Shown here piece after piece: positions 19,301 to 28,432 of a stretch of DNA of 64,000 nucleotides. The translations under genes were made by a program, and so were the position numbers. A model generated the notes under the pieces. The model did no database searches. It was not told the DNA's origin and was given only the letters and a program-made list of their open reading frames with translations. Source of the DNA: Nitrospiraceae bacterium (lineage in GTDB: Bacteria; Nitrospirota; Nitrospiria; Nitrospirales; Nitrospiraceae); contig CAKKRE010000016.1 of NCBI GenBank assembly GCA_919902505.1, positions 248,001 through 312,000 of the forward strand, given 5' to 3'. Position 1 is the stretch's first letter, and every line of letters begins with the position of its first letter.

Positions 19301-19604
19301 CCTTGAGAAAGAGCGCCTGCACCGCCTCGTTGGCTTCAAGCGCTGTGCGGCTGGGATGGCGAAGAATCTGATCCCGCAGATCGTCGAGCTGGCGATCGGT
19401 CAGCCAGGCCCGTCCATCGGAAGTGCGATTGAGCGAGCGGACCGCCTGCCGAAAGACATCCGGCAGGAGCCACTCACGAAAACTCCCACGCAAGCTGGTT
19501 GCAGGGTCCGACGGAATCAGCCCGTGACCCTGGTCAATGATCGTCCAGCCTAGCGTCGCAAGCTGGTCCAGGAAGGGCTTTTCGACGTGCAGGTATTCAG
19601 ACAT
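16350..19604 (-). CDS. hsdR: Type I restriction enzyme R subunit
   Basis: Motor and nuclease subunit (1084 aa) that translocates and cuts unmethylated DNA. The N-terminal nuclease domain shows D(x)n-EAK, in the segments DIVLFVNG and VVVEAK near residue 155. The helicase core follows: Walker A in HTQGSGKSLTMVF near 320, DEAHRTQ near 450, FTGTPL near 475, and a C-terminal helical part that docks to the methylase. The ATG at 19604 is chosen since the longer frame runs into the preceding AbiEii stop; the gap is then four bases. hsdR is separated from hsdS and hsdM by the AbiE pair. Confidence 0.93.
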   Translation of the reverse strand: MSEYLHVEKPFLDQLATLGWTIIDQGHGLIPSDPATSLRGSFREWLLPDVFRQAVRSLNRTSDGRAWLTDRQLDDLRDQILRHPSRTALEANEAVQALFLKAQVDVNELTGEPDPVAQLIDFTHPERNVFHAINQFRIDTPGCVKHCIIPDIVLFVNGIPLVVVEAKIGDPNTANPMHAAFEQLLRYRNGRPETAAAGLREGEPRLFYSTLLLIRTCGEKAEFGTITSGHEHFSAWKDIWPEPRRSYRPPLGVEREQERMIQGLLAPDTLLDVLRTCTVFMDTDAGKRVKVVCRYQQYRAARRIVERLRMGKTAEERSGVVWHTQGSGKSLTMVFVARMLRASADLADFKIVMVNDRIDLETQLSATARLIGGKVNVIESTAQLREHLGTDASDVNMVMVHKFMERADDVPLMVAETLARYGKAPTAETFGVVNRSERILLMIDEAHRTQSSDLGDNLFEAFPHATRIAFTGTPLISEQHGTKRTVKRFGEYIDTYKLMDAVHDGTTLQILYEGRTADTALKDKHGFDTKFEDLFKERTEEELLAIKKKYGASGDILESEQRIEAISRDLVKHYVENILPDGFKAQVVCHSKLAAIRYQKAIRAALAERVDGERRQPTPNADLIRRMAFLKAVVVVSSDATNELAVVIEARKEAKRWNAVENFCRPFDLDDPDKDLSGIAFLIVCDMLLTGFDAPVEQVMYLDKRVREHNLLQAIARVNRVSNGKGRGFIVDYIGLANHLAHALSIYAKEDAQDIQQGLKNLLTEVPILDERYQRLLQHFRSAGIFKIEGFVTGVLKGPEEEVAVVHAAVGAMEDLKRRADFEVYLKTFLQSLNLILPHEAGHPYRGPARRFGYLLRMVKERYKDDSLDLADAGAKVKALINEHLIDLGIDPKIPPIELLSADFLAHVRKHAAGAPEAKASEMEHALRKHCTVHFDEDPAFYKRLSDKLETLIQEHRNNWDALAEGYEQLRADALAGRGEAVEGLTREATTFYDYVTQVAFGDGDMSSPDRTRLKPLMLRIVEILQATIGIIDFWKKPIEVKRLRGNIDTEILLADIPQLTEQHERLAVEIVKLAEKRHEELTT

Positions 19605-19608
19605 CGGG

Positions 19609-20523
19609 CTACCCGTACAGTACGCGCCGCAAGCGCTCAACCGCTTGCTTACGCTTCGCAGGCGTCATGCGTCGAACATTCACCAGCTTCCACTGAACAG
19701 CCGGCAAATCATGCGCACCTGGAACGCCTAAGAGTTCCCAAGCAGGTTCACCACGCTTGAACGTCAACAGGAACTGACGGTGGCGCTCCGTCAAGTTGGT
19801 CCGAATGAGAGCAATCATCGTTTCACGGGCCTGGGTGAGTTCCTCCAGCGTGACCAGCCTCAACGCCATCCCGCGAAACTGCTCCTCGAATACCGCCGCA
19901 ATTGGCTGTCGAGCAGGAGCCAGCATATCGGCAAGAGAGCGATCACTACTCAGCAGATACACGAGAAAGACCTCGAATAACTCGTCGCTGACGCCTTCCT
20001 GTTCCAGCAGCACCTGCACATCAAAGAGATCACGCGGATGTTGCCGGTCCAGCGCAGCGCACAACTTGCCGGCATAAAGATCGTGGTGGTGCAGCGTCGG
20101 CACCTCGATATAGCCAAACTCTGCTTCCACCGACGGGCACACACCGCGCACAGCCGGCTCGCGCACACAACCGCGTAACACGGGTGAGACCTCGATCTTG
20201 ACGCGCACGGGGCCTCGCCACGCCAGCAACTTGGCGACTTCGCCCTCAGCACGCATCCGGTCCACACGAATATTCTTCATTTGTCGTTCGATGGACAACG
20301 CGATGCGTTCCAATGCCTTCCCGACTGCATCCAGGCTGGTCGCCCGATCGTGCACCGGAACATAGGCGAGATCGATATCCACGGACAAGCGCGGCAGATC
20401 TTGAACAAACAGGTTGATGGCCGTGCCGCCCTTGAGGGCGAAACAGCGTTCCTCCGCGACGAGAGGCAACACATCCAACAGGAGTACCACCTGTGGACGA
20501 TAGAGATTATCCCTGGGCAACAC
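19609..20523 (-). CDS. abiEii: AbiEii/AbiGii-type nucleotidyltransferase toxin
   Basis: A 304-residue protein of the DNA polymerase beta-like nucleotidyltransferase superfamily. It carries the GGTAINLF motif near residue 39 and DIDLAY near 55, which provides the metal-binding Asp pair, plus a conserved IEVSP block. This is the toxin of the type IV AbiE abortive-infection system; AbiEii/MenT relatives transfer nucleotides to RNA targets. I start it at the GTG at 20523, which has GGAGG six bases upstream, rather than the TTG at 20550. It overlaps abiEi by 17 bases, showing coupling, and ends four bases before hsdR. Confidence 0.85.
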   Translation of the reverse strand: MLPRDNLYRPQVVLLLDVLPLVAEERCFALKGGTAINLFVQDLPRLSVDIDLAYVPVHDRATSLDAVGKALERIALSIERQMKNIRVDRMRAEGEVAKLLAWRGPVRVKIEVSPVLRGCVREPAVRGVCPSVEAEFGYIEVPTLHHHDLYAGKLCAALDRQHPRDLFDVQVLLEQEGVSDELFEVFLVYLLSSDRSLADMLAPARQPIAAVFEEQFRGMALRLVTLEELTQARETMIALIRTNLTERHRQFLLTFKRGEPAWELLGVPGAHDLPAVQWKLVNVRRMTPAKRKQAVERLRRVLYG

Positions 20524-21319
20524 TGTAGGCCTCCGGGACCGTAATTCCAAATGTCTTGTCCAGCCGCCCCCCGCGGGTCACGAGTCGTTTGCCTTGTCCC
20601 AGCAGGACACGCTCCGTCCTCAGCTTGCGGCTCCACGGCGTATCCTGACGGGTCGCTAAAAAGAGAAAGAGCCGTTTGACTTTGATGCTGGCACAGCCTT
20701 CCAGCAATTGCTGCACGAGCGCAGGCCTCAGCGGAGGCAATCCTTCGAATAACTCGGCCGCGTGCGTGAAACTCGCCGCCGACTCATCCACCAGGCTCAG
20801 CACTTCCAGAATTGCCCGCTCCGGCGCAGCCACGGCGAGGCCCCAGTCGCGCACACGGGTCGGCACAGACGTCAGTCCCTCGCCGTGGACCGCCGGGTCA
20901 AAGAGTTGTTGGGGATGGAACACAAACTGCTGCGGGAGAGAGACAGCCGAAACCCACGCCGGCAGACGTGTCGGACCTTTCCCATGACTCCAGAGATGGA
21001 TACGCGTCTCGCCGCCCAACGGCAGGTAGTGAGCCAGGCCCTGGAGATTCAGCGCCGAAAGTCCACCGACATGGACAGGCTGTCGCGCCAGTCGCTGGAG
21101 TGTCAGCACCACCCCCTGCCAGTCGACCGATACCGCCGGGCGCGCATAGGCGCCGTGCGCTAATGCCGTGAGCCAGCCGCTCGCGACATACTTGCGCACG
21201 AGTTGGGGAGAGATCCCCTGCGTCGATAACCAGGCACTGGGAACCGCCACCCCTTCCGGCAGCTCTTTGAGCAAGTGACTCAGCAGCCGGTTTGGGATAG
21301 AGTTGTTTTGTATACCCAT
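20507..21319 (-). CDS. abiEi: AbiEi-type antitoxin and autoregulator
   Basis: A 270-residue partner of the AbiEii toxin. The N-terminal 60-80 residues form a winged helix (SAWLSTQGISPQLVRKYVASGWL), followed by the AbiEi core with GALARGAYARP-like and GGLSALNLQG segments, and a charged C-terminal domain. AbiEi proteins neutralise the toxin and repress their own operon by binding inverted repeats. Here three inverted repeats lie directly upstream, one touching the start codon. No ribosome site precedes the ATG at 21319, so translation may be weak or leaderless. The pair lies between hsdS and hsdR. Confidence 0.82.
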   Translation of the reverse strand: MGIQNNSIPNRLLSHLLKELPEGVAVPSAWLSTQGISPQLVRKYVASGWLTALAHGAYARPAVSVDWQGVVLTLQRLARQPVHVGGLSALNLQGLAHYLPLGGETRIHLWSHGKGPTRLPAWVSAVSLPQQFVFHPQQLFDPAVHGEGLTSVPTRVRDWGLAVAAPERAILEVLSLVDESAASFTHAAELFEGLPPLRPALVQQLLEGCASIKVKRLFLFLATRQDTPWSRKLRTERVLLGQGKRLVTRGGRLDKTFGITVPEAYSVAQG

Positions 21320-21419
21320 GGTTTATCTATTTGAGAGAACGTAAACCATTCCAGGCCACCGGTTTACAATTTCAATGAATAATATACCGCAGGTTTATAA
21401 ATATCCAGTTCAGTAAACC
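21318..21419 (-). promoter_or_regulatory. Three-site operator of the abiE operon
   Basis: Three inverted repeats share the form GGTTTA-N16-TAAACC: site A at 21320-21347, site B at 21361-21388 (right arm TATACC, one mismatch) and site C at 21392-21419. The centres are 41 and 31 bases apart, close to four and three turns of the helix, so all sites face the same side. Site A overlaps the start of abiEi. They are the likely binding sites of AbiEi; the surrounding sequence is AT-rich and must hold the promoter. Confidence 0.7.
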
Positions 21420-21488
21420 GATAGTTTGAAATGGGGCTGGTTTCCAGAGATAGGCACTGCAAACCACGAGGTCGATAAACCGTGTGGG

Positions 21489-22835
21489 TCAGCCAGCGGA
21501 GGTTATGGCCTCTCCCGACACCTTCACGCGCACGCGACCGGTCAGGAGGTCCTGCATGAGGCCATGTTTTTGCTGGCGGAGCTTAACCACTTCTTGCTTA
21601 TGGCATTCGATGGTCAGGTCCACCTCATCCAGCATGGCCGCGACCCTCTTTGGTTCCAAGTCATCGAGTGGTTTCACGACAAGTATTTTCCCAACGGCAG
21701 GCAGATTCAAGCCAGCCTTGGCACCGGAATCGTTAAGACGGAGAAATTGCTTATAGACGCGTACCGTAGAAAGAAAGTGGCCTAGAAAGCGACTAACTTC
21801 CGGCTCCACTCTGGGGCGAACGAGGGCGATATGCTGATTCACGTATGCCTCTCCAAGGGCATTGCCTGCCACCGCGACGATTCCCAGGTCGGCAGTGATC
21901 GAGATCAGAATATCGTTCGGCAGGACAGCCGTCCTTTGCCCCTCAGTGAACTTCGGAAGCGATACTCTTGTCACACTGTCCCAGCGGAAGTTGATGTGCT
22001 CCCGAGTAAGGTTTCCGATTCGAATGAATTGAGGGCCGACTTCGCTGTAATACTCTGCCCACCCACGCGACCCACTGGTTATGAATTGAGTCACGCTGCT
22101 GAGCGGTACAACCTCCCACTCTTTCGGAATCCAGCCGAGGGGGGAGTCTTTATAGAGGTGAGGAGCTTGGGCGCGGGTGGGCCGAAGATTGCCATTGGCG
22201 GTGGCACCGCGGGTGAAGAGATCGTGCATCAGTCCCAACTTTATCTGCTGATACTTCGCAATCAGCGCCTCCGACTGCCGGGTCGTTTCATCCAGCGTCC
22301 GAACGATGTCGCCGATTCTTCGTTGCTCTTTTGGTTTCGGCGCTCTCAGCCGTATACGCTTCAGCGTTGAAAGGGAAATTCGCGTGCGAGTCGTTCCAGT
22401 GGCCAACCGCTCGGCCTCACGCCGAAACTCTGTCCCATTGATGGCAGAACATATGAAGGTTGCGTCGTGCTCGCGGTCCAACCGAAGCTTGATCAAATCG
22501 GCGACGATCAAACCTTTCGCCAAATGCGGTGGCACAATACAGGCACGAGCCAGCGGATCAGCCATCTTTGCAATTAGCAAATCGCCTGGTCTCACCAAAC
22601 ATCTTGACAGAGATTGCGCCTTTCGCTCAGGAGCATACTTGACGTTGTCATCGAGAAAGTAACCGTCACCGAGATTCTGAAGCTGAAGAATTCGCACCCC
22701 GCTTTCAGCATAATCGGAAACTTTGAGGTCAGAGCCAAAAGGGCCGTCAACAAATGACGTGGGTTCGTGTGCAGCAAAGGCGTTTAAAGGAGCTTCACTC
22801 CAATTGAATAGCTGCGTCTTCTGAAGCTCACTCAT
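21489..22835 (-). CDS. hsdS: Type I restriction-modification specificity subunit
   Basis: DNA-recognition subunit (448 aa) with the expected two half-repeats: a first target recognition domain (about residues 20-180), a conserved helix containing [26 protein letters not shown], a second recognition domain (about 225-400) and a second helix containing [32 protein letters not shown]. The helices separate the domains by a fixed distance and bind HsdM. Its ATG overlaps the hsdM stop by eight bases. The two recognition domains differ from each other, so the target should be bipartite and asymmetric. Confidence 0.92.
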   Translation of the reverse strand: MSELQKTQLFNWSEAPLNAFAAHEPTSFVDGPFGSDLKVSDYAESGVRILQLQNLGDGYFLDDNVKYAPERKAQSLSRCLVRPGDLLIAKMADPLARACIVPPHLAKGLIVADLIKLRLDREHDATFICSAINGTEFRREAERLATGTTRTRISLSTLKRIRLRAPKPKEQRRIGDIVRTLDETTRQSEALIAKYQQIKLGLMHDLFTRGATANGNLRPTRAQAPHLYKDSPLGWIPKEWEVVPLSSVTQFITSGSRGWAEYYSEVGPQFIRIGNLTREHINFRWDSVTRVSLPKFTEGQRTAVLPNDILISITADLGIVAVAGNALGEAYVNQHIALVRPRVEPEVSRFLGHFLSTVRVYKQFLRLNDSGAKAGLNLPAVGKILVVKPLDDLEPKRVAAMLDEVDLTIECHKQEVVKLRQQKHGLMQDLLTGRVRVKVSGEAITSAG

Positions 22836-25290
22836 ACCCCAACTCCGACAGGAATGCCTTCAGCTTCGCCGCTTCCGCGTCGCGTTTAACCTCAATGGCC
22901 TTGGCAGTCACGGCGTATTTCGCGTGCAGATTCTCCAGAGCGGCGGTACAGGCTCGTTGATCGGCCCGGAGATAACCTTCGTAGGTCTGGACAAGGATAC
23001 GATGCAGCCGGTCGAGGATCACTCGGCGGGCTTCATTACGATCGATCTTCTCGCGCGCGGCGGCCACCAGTTCTTCTTCCTTCTTTTCCGTCGCGCTCAG
23101 GTCGGCCTTTAACTGCCTGGCTTCATCCTCCAGCGCTTTGTGGCAGGCCAGCCGTTTCTCGGCCGCTTCGACGCGGGCCAGGAATTTAGATTGGCTACGT
23201 TGTTCCTTCTTTGCGAGCTTCGCCTGGGCCCTGGCTTCCTTGATCTCTGCCTTGAGGGCCTTTACCTCACTGTCGGGAAGCACACCGGTGTCGTCACTGT
23301 CTTCGTAATCCTCTTCATCAGCAGCGGCAAAGAGCGCCTGGAGTTCGGCTAGTCTGCCCCGCTGCTGCTCCATCTCGGCCAGGATCTCCGGGAACTGGCT
23401 CTGGAGAATCTCGTCGTCGGGGATCAGCTCGGGGCCCCACCCGCTGAAGGCGATGGATTTGAATTCCGGCTTGAAGGACTCGAAGTAGCTGGCCAGCGCG
23501 CCGCGAATCTGATGCTCAGTCAGCAGATCCTGCCTGACGAAAGCGGAGGCAATGCTCGCCAGCAATTGGCGGCGGAGTTCATAGGCATTGCCCCGCTTAC
23601 CGTTCTTGGGCGCGAGGGCTTCGATGAGCGGGAGATGCTCCTTCCACCACCACTCCAACTTCTCTACAAAACGGGCATGGGCCTTGGCGACGCCGGGATC
23701 AGTCTTCACCATCTCCGCCATCCCGCGCCGATCGGTGACAGCGGGCGCAAAGTCTGAGTAGGTCTTGTCCTTCGCTCGCAGCGCGAATACCCGCTCGCGC
23801 AGGCCGGCATAGTTCTTCCAGAAATGTTCGAGCGCGTCGATTTCCACGACAGGTACCCCGCCGTGCAGGTGCGCGCGCACGTCGTGCGGCTCAGGCGGCG
23901 GCGCATTGTCCACGTAGCGGCGGATGTTGCAGTTGTATTCTTCCGCTTCGATCTCTTTGACCGGCACCAGCCTGGCGTAGCCCTCAACATTCTTTCGCTC
24001 GCGATAGACGTGGACGATCTTGGAGATGTCTTCGGAACGGAGGAAGTTCTGTGCTTTGCCCTCGCGATAGTCCCGGTCGGCGTTGATGAAAAAGACGTGC
24101 TGACGGTCTTTCGCCCCTTGTTTGTTCATCACGAGCACGCAGGCCGGAATGCCCGTGCCGTAGAACAACCCGGCAGGCAGGCCGATGATCGCCTCCAGCC
24201 AGCCCTTTTCGATGAAATGCCTCCGCGCTTCTCGTTCTTCGCCGCCACGGAACAACACGCCGTGGGGCATGATGGTGGCCATCTTCCCATCGGCCTTCAG
24301 CACGGCCAGCATGTGCTGGACGAACATGAGGTCGGCCTTCTTGCCCTTCTCCGGCATCCACACGGCGAAGCGCCCTGGATACTCAATGTCCTTCTTAATG
24401 TAGTTCTGGCTGAAGGGCGGATTGGCCAGAACGCGGTCGTAGCGCTGGAGTTCGTTGTTCTCGGCCTTGTGTTGCGGACGCCGGAGGGTGTCTTCCTGAC
24501 GGATATCGGCGTGCGCGATGCCGTGGAGCAGCATGTTCATCTTGCAGATGGACCAGGTGGTGCCGATGCTCTCCTGCCCATAGAGCGAGAGGTCTCGCGG
24601 ATCGCCGCCGCATTCCCTGATGTAGTCCCGGGTCTGAATGAGCATGCCGCCGGACCCGCAGGTCGGGTCATACACGCTCATGCCGGGCTTGGGATCGACG
24701 ATCTCGACGAGGGTCCGCACCACATCGGCCGGGGTATAGAACTCGCCGGCCTTCTTGCCTGCGGAGTCGGCAAAAAACTTGATGAGATATTCATAGGCGG
24801 CGCCAAGCAGATCGGGGAACTCGAAGTTCTCATCGCGAAGCGGGATCTTTTCGAAATTTTGCACGAAGTTGGCCAACGTGTCGTCGTCGAGCGTGCGCTG
24901 GCCGATCTTGCGATTGAAATTGATGTGCTTGAGAACATCCTGAAGCGCCTCGACGTTAGCATCCTCCAGAGCTTCGAGCGCCTTGTTGAGGCCACTTCCG
25001 ACATTGGTCTTGAGGTGGCGAATCTTCGACCAATGGGATTCCGTCGGGACAAAGAATGTGTATTTGTCCGGGTTGATCAGTTGCGCGGCGATTTGCTTCT
25101 CAGGCATCCCTCGTGACGTGAGATCTTTGGCGAGCTGTTCTCGTTCCTGATCGAAGAGGTCGCTCATCCGCTTCAGGAAGAGCATGCCGAAGATGTATTC
25201 CTTGTACTCGGACGCATCCATGTTTCCGCGCAAGTCGTCGCACGCGCGGAAGAGGAGACTGGAGAGCTGGCTGAGGGTGAGCGTGTTCAT
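22828..25290 (-). CDS. hsdM: Type I restriction-modification methylase subunit with C-terminal coiled coil
   Basis: N6-adenine methyltransferase subunit (820 aa). An N-terminal HsdM helical domain is followed by the SAM-binding motif [10 protein letters not shown] near residue 208 and the catalytic NPPF in [10 protein letters not shown] near 290. It is longer than the common 500-residue HsdM: after residue about 640 there is an acidic stretch and then a long Lys/Glu/Ala-rich coiled coil to the end. That extension is seen in some subfamilies and could replace contacts to HsdS or HsdR. No good ribosome site precedes the ATG. Confidence 0.93.
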   Translation of the reverse strand: MNTLTLSQLSSLLFRACDDLRGNMDASEYKEYIFGMLFLKRMSDLFDQEREQLAKDLTSRGMPEKQIAAQLINPDKYTFFVPTESHWSKIRHLKTNVGSGLNKALEALEDANVEALQDVLKHINFNRKIGQRTLDDDTLANFVQNFEKIPLRDENFEFPDLLGAAYEYLIKFFADSAGKKAGEFYTPADVVRTLVEIVDPKPGMSVYDPTCGSGGMLIQTRDYIRECGGDPRDLSLYGQESIGTTWSICKMNMLLHGIAHADIRQEDTLRRPQHKAENNELQRYDRVLANPPFSQNYIKKDIEYPGRFAVWMPEKGKKADLMFVQHMLAVLKADGKMATIMPHGVLFRGGEEREARRHFIEKGWLEAIIGLPAGLFYGTGIPACVLVMNKQGAKDRQHVFFINADRDYREGKAQNFLRSEDISKIVHVYRERKNVEGYARLVPVKEIEAEEYNCNIRRYVDNAPPPEPHDVRAHLHGGVPVVEIDALEHFWKNYAGLRERVFALRAKDKTYSDFAPAVTDRRGMAEMVKTDPGVAKAHARFVEKLEWWWKEHLPLIEALAPKNGKRGNAYELRRQLLASIASAFVRQDLLTEHQIRGALASYFESFKPEFKSIAFSGWGPELIPDDEILQSQFPEILAEMEQQRGRLAELQALFAAADEEDYEDSDDTGVLPDSEVKALKAEIKEARAQAKLAKKEQRSQSKFLARVEAAEKRLACHKALEDEARQLKADLSATEKKEEELVAAAREKIDRNEARRVILDRLHRILVQTYEGYLRADQRACTAALENLHAKYAVTAKAIEVKRDAEAAKLKAFLSELGYE

Positions 25291-25397
25291 CTCGGAAGCG
25301 AATCAAAACAGACACAGGTAGGCCGAAGAATACCCCGTTTGCTCATAGGATTGCACCTTGCTCGCCGACGAGCACAGGCCAAAGCCAACCGGCTGGT

Positions 25398-25426
25398 TTG
25401 CGGAAGCAGAGGGACTTTGTTATAGT
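25398..25426 (+). promoter_or_regulatory. Possible promoter of the 84-residue protein gene
   Basis: TATAGT at 25421-25426 with TG just before it is a good -10 box; the -35 at 25398-25403 (TTGCGG) is weak, with a 17-base spacer. It would start transcription about 17 bases before the start codon of the downstream gene. Confidence 0.4.
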
Positions 25427-25449
25427 GCGCGCGGATTGAGGGGTACGTG

Positions 25450-25704
25450 ATGGGACTGGCGCCGGAATATATCCTGATCGATCAGCAAAAGTTCAGCAAA
25501 ACCAAGCTGGCGCTGGACAATCACGTGTATAAGAATTGCGAGATCGACGACTGCGATGTGTACTACAGCGGCGGACAGTACGAATTGATCGATACGCACA
25601 TCACCAACTCACGACTCATCCTCAACCACCCGGCCAAGGGCATCTACAGCGCCATTCAAATCTTCAAGATGAAGTCCCCCGGTTCCAGCATCGTCTCCGA
25701 GTAA
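25450..25704 (+). CDS. Small conserved-looking protein, function unknown
   Basis: An 84-residue protein without signal peptide or membrane segment. The middle alternates short strand-like repeats with Asn/Cys/Asp turns (KNCEIDDCDVYYSGGQYEL), which recalls a single layer of a parallel beta-helix. I do not recognise a family with a function. The ATG at 25450 has GAGGGG six bases upstream and a promoter-like -10 box. It stands alone, divergent from hsdM and convergent with the cytochrome gene. Confidence 0.6.
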   Translation: MGLAPEYILIDQQKFSKTKLALDNHVYKNCEIDDCDVYYSGGQYELIDTHITNSRLILNHPAKGIYSAIQIFKMKSPGSSIVSE

Positions 25705-25793
25705 TCCACATATCGTAGCGCGTCGTTGCCGCCTCGTGTGCGCAGAGGACAGGTGGTCTTGGACGAGATGCGCGTCACGAATAACGGGCAATG

Positions 25794-27041
25794 CTACCTG
25801 GCGATCGGAATATTTTCGCTGAACTTCGCGATGGGGATGGATTGAAACACAGGGTCCTGCGCACCCTTGGATGATTCCGCCTCAATGCGTTGCAAAAAGG
25901 CAGATGGCCCGGTCACAGGAGCATACCCGAGGACGGCCTCGACGTCGAAGGTCTTGGTGTCCTTCGGTGTCGCGAAGGTGAACGTTTCCACGCGCTTTTC
26001 TTCCGGCTTGAGCACCGTTTCTTCAAGCACCTTGACGGCCTCAAAATCGAACACCGTCTTCTGGCCTTTGGCGTCGGCGTACGTCCGTCCGTAGACGCGT
26101 TTGTCGTTGAACACGGTCTTCAGGTTCTTGCCCTTGATATCCAATTCCAAGACGACACTCGCCCAACCGGGGTGGGTGGTCGGCAGGTTGTGCGGGACCA
26201 GGCTCTGCACCGCTACCGTCACGGTCGTTTTCTCCCCTTCTACTTTGGTCGAGACTTCCAGCTTGGCCGCTTCCTGCCTGAGCTGACCGATGCGGCCCGG
26301 GAACGTATGATTCGCCACCTTCCGCTTGGCTTCTCCATTGGCGGATTCCCCGACCTGTTCAGGCATGTGACACGTCTGGCATTCCTTGCCCGACTTCACC
26401 GCTTTGCTCTGGTCCCAATTCCCCAACAAGTCGTTACTCTTGCCAAGGTCCGCCGCAGCGGGCACCACCTGGTGGCAATTCAAGCACAAATCAGACTTGT
26501 GGAAGAGCCCCAATTCCATGGATTGATGCGCGAGGTTCTGCGCGAAATCTTTATACGGGCCATACATGGTCTTGCTGCCGAGATCGTACTTCGGCTCAGG
26601 CGGTTGTTTCGTCCGATCGACCTGTTTGATGAGGTGACATTGCGCGCAGGCCACACCATCCAATGACGGCTCACCGGATTGGGCCTGGGTCACGAACAAT
26701 TGGGCCTGGTCGGCAAACTCGCGTACATGCGGGGCGTGGCAGCGAAAACACAGCGCCTTATCTTTACCGGCCGACGCAGTCAGGTAGGCATCAAGGGCAG
26801 CACGGAACGTCGGCGTATGTATCGAACGCGAGAGCGGCGACGTCTCCCACTCTTCGAACACCCGCTCATGACAGCGCTTACACTTGCTCGAGCTGGGAAA
26901 AGCCTTTTCGATGGTGGCCTGGGCCTTGGCATCTTGGGCCAATCCCTGCTGCACGCCGTAGCTGGTGATGGCCACGACCACCAACACCAGGCCGATCACG
27001 AATCCCTGCAGTAATCCTCGTCGATTCTTCACCGTCCGCAT
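25794..27041 (-). CDS. Pentahaem cytochrome c, cytochrome c554-like
   Basis: A 415-residue exported cytochrome with an uncleaved or cleaved N-terminal hydrophobic segment (residues 10-35). Five haem c motifs are visible in order: CKRCH, CFRCH, CAQCH, CLNCH and CQTCH, all in residues 50-235, and the C-terminal 180 residues form a beta-rich domain. The haem spacing resembles the cytochrome c554/hydroxylamine oxidoreductase family. It is a paralogue of the gene just upstream, with the same haem order, so the two arose by tandem duplication. Probable role: periplasmic electron carrier. Confidence 0.85.
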   Translation of the reverse strand: MRTVKNRRGLLQGFVIGLVLVVVAITSYGVQQGLAQDAKAQATIEKAFPSSSKCKRCHERVFEEWETSPLSRSIHTPTFRAALDAYLTASAGKDKALCFRCHAPHVREFADQAQLFVTQAQSGEPSLDGVACAQCHLIKQVDRTKQPPEPKYDLGSKTMYGPYKDFAQNLAHQSMELGLFHKSDLCLNCHQVVPAAADLGKSNDLLGNWDQSKAVKSGKECQTCHMPEQVGESANGEAKRKVANHTFPGRIGQLRQEAAKLEVSTKVEGEKTTVTVAVQSLVPHNLPTTHPGWASVVLELDIKGKNLKTVFNDKRVYGRTYADAKGQKTVFDFEAVKVLEETVLKPEEKRVETFTFATPKDTKTFDVEAVLGYAPVTGPSAFLQRIEAESSKGAQDPVFQSIPIAKFSENIPIAR

Positions 27042-27100
27042 ATCCTCCGCACAGTACTCACTCCTCGCTGCCTGTGGTGCACGGCCCGCTGCAGGGGAGC

Positions 27101-28408
27101 TTAGAGTGATTTGGCCCGATAGGTCAGCATACGGGGCTGAATGTATTCCTCAATGACCTTTTTTGCGGTCGCCCGCTCCTGATCGTTCGCCAGGGTCGCC
27201 AGATACTTCGCCTTGAGCTCCGCGTCCGGTTCCGGGATCAATGCATAACTGAGCACGACCTCAATCGTCGCCGGCGCGGCGCCATCCTTCAGCGTTTGGG
27301 AGAACGGGACACGGCGTGTATTGCCGCCCTTGATGAACGGGTCCGGAATCGGGCCGCGTAGAATCTTGTCGTACGGAAGACCGAATCGTTTCGTGTCTTC
27401 ACCCAACACATTCCCTTGCGCATCCTTAATTGCGATCGAGAGGAAGAACTGCTTCAACACCGGATCGCCGTCGGGGAAACTATGCGGCAGACTGCCGACT
27501 TTCACCAACACAGTGCCTTCCACTCCCGCGCCGGATTTCGTGGCGTCGATCTCGATACGCGGCATCCATTCCGCCTGCAGGTTGCGGTTCTTCAGCAACG
27601 TCCCGGGAATGACCACGCCTCGGAACCAATGGCGGCCGATCGCGCGAGTCATGGCGCCGCGTTTCGACGTGGAACTCCCCGTGGAAGGCTCCATATGGCA
27701 ATCCTGACAGATGGTCCCTTGCAGAATCTCGCCGGGTAAATCCTTCTGCGTGACATCCTTCACCTTGTCGAAATGGCAGGACGTGCAGAAATTCGCGCCC
27801 CGAAACAGCGGCAACTGCGTGGCCGGATGTACCAAGTTCTCTTCCGGATCGGCATAAGGACCGTAGAGCATCTCACCCGGCTGCACCTTGTAGGTTGGTG
27901 GCGGCAGCGGCGTCGTTTCGACCGCGTTGATGAGGTGACAGGACGCACAGCCGATGCCCTCGACCTGCGGCTTGCCTGACAGGATTTGCGCGCTGATCTT
28001 CTCGACATGCTGCGGGAAGACCGTCACGGCCGGGGCATGGCACGACAAACAACGTTGTCGCTCCTGCATCGTCGGATTGGTTTGCATCCATACCCCCAGC
28101 ACCGTCCGGAACACCGGCGATTCGAACGAGGTCCCATGCAACAAGGCGGCATCGACCCGCCCGAACGATTTCAGGTCCGGGGTCTGCTCGCGCATGCCCT
28201 TCCATTCTTCGTAATGACGATCGTGGCACTGTTTGCAATCTTCCGATCGGATGAAGATCTTTTCGATCTCGGCCACCCAGTCAGCCGGCATCTGGCCATC
28301 GGTCTTCTGCGCGATCGCCCGCTCATGAAAGGTGATGTTGAGCAGTGCCATGAACAGCAGCACCCCACCCATCGCCAATTTTTGAATCGATCGTCCCTTG
28401 TCGCTCAC
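27101..28408 (-). CDS. Pentahaem cytochrome c, tandem paralogue
   Basis: A 435-residue relative of the next gene downstream. The N-terminus has one hydrophobic segment; five haem motifs follow: CKQCH, CLSCH, CASCH, CTSCH and CQDCH, and then a beta-rich C-terminal domain. The start is GTG with a weak ribosome site. It follows the PDZ protein gene by 24 bases and precedes its paralogue by 59 bases, so the three probably form one unit. A role in transferring electrons between periplasmic enzymes and membrane complexes is inferred from the family and from the NxrC-like neighbours. Confidence 0.85.
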   Translation of the reverse strand: MSDKGRSIQKLAMGGVLLFMALLNITFHERAIAQKTDGQMPADWVAEIEKIFIRSEDCKQCHDRHYEEWKGMREQTPDLKSFGRVDAALLHGTSFESPVFRTVLGVWMQTNPTMQERQRCLSCHAPAVTVFPQHVEKISAQILSGKPQVEGIGCASCHLINAVETTPLPPPTYKVQPGEMLYGPYADPEENLVHPATQLPLFRGANFCTSCHFDKVKDVTQKDLPGEILQGTICQDCHMEPSTGSSTSKRGAMTRAIGRHWFRGVVIPGTLLKNRNLQAEWMPRIEIDATKSGAGVEGTVLVKVGSLPHSFPDGDPVLKQFFLSIAIKDAQGNVLGEDTKRFGLPYDKILRGPIPDPFIKGGNTRRVPFSQTLKDGAAPATIEVVLSYALIPEPDAELKAKYLATLANDQERATAKKVIEEYIQPRMLTYRAKSL

Positions 28409-28432
28409 GTTGCGCTCATAACCGGTTCGGAT

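Noticed and set aside
23824-25116. A 430-codon frame antisense to hsdM
   Set aside because: Shadow of hsdM with composition typical of reverse-strand frames.
25363-25380. Small hairpin upstream of hsdM (TGCTCG-CCGA-CGAGCA)
   Set aside because: Only six pairs, no clear relation to a promoter or a ribosome site.
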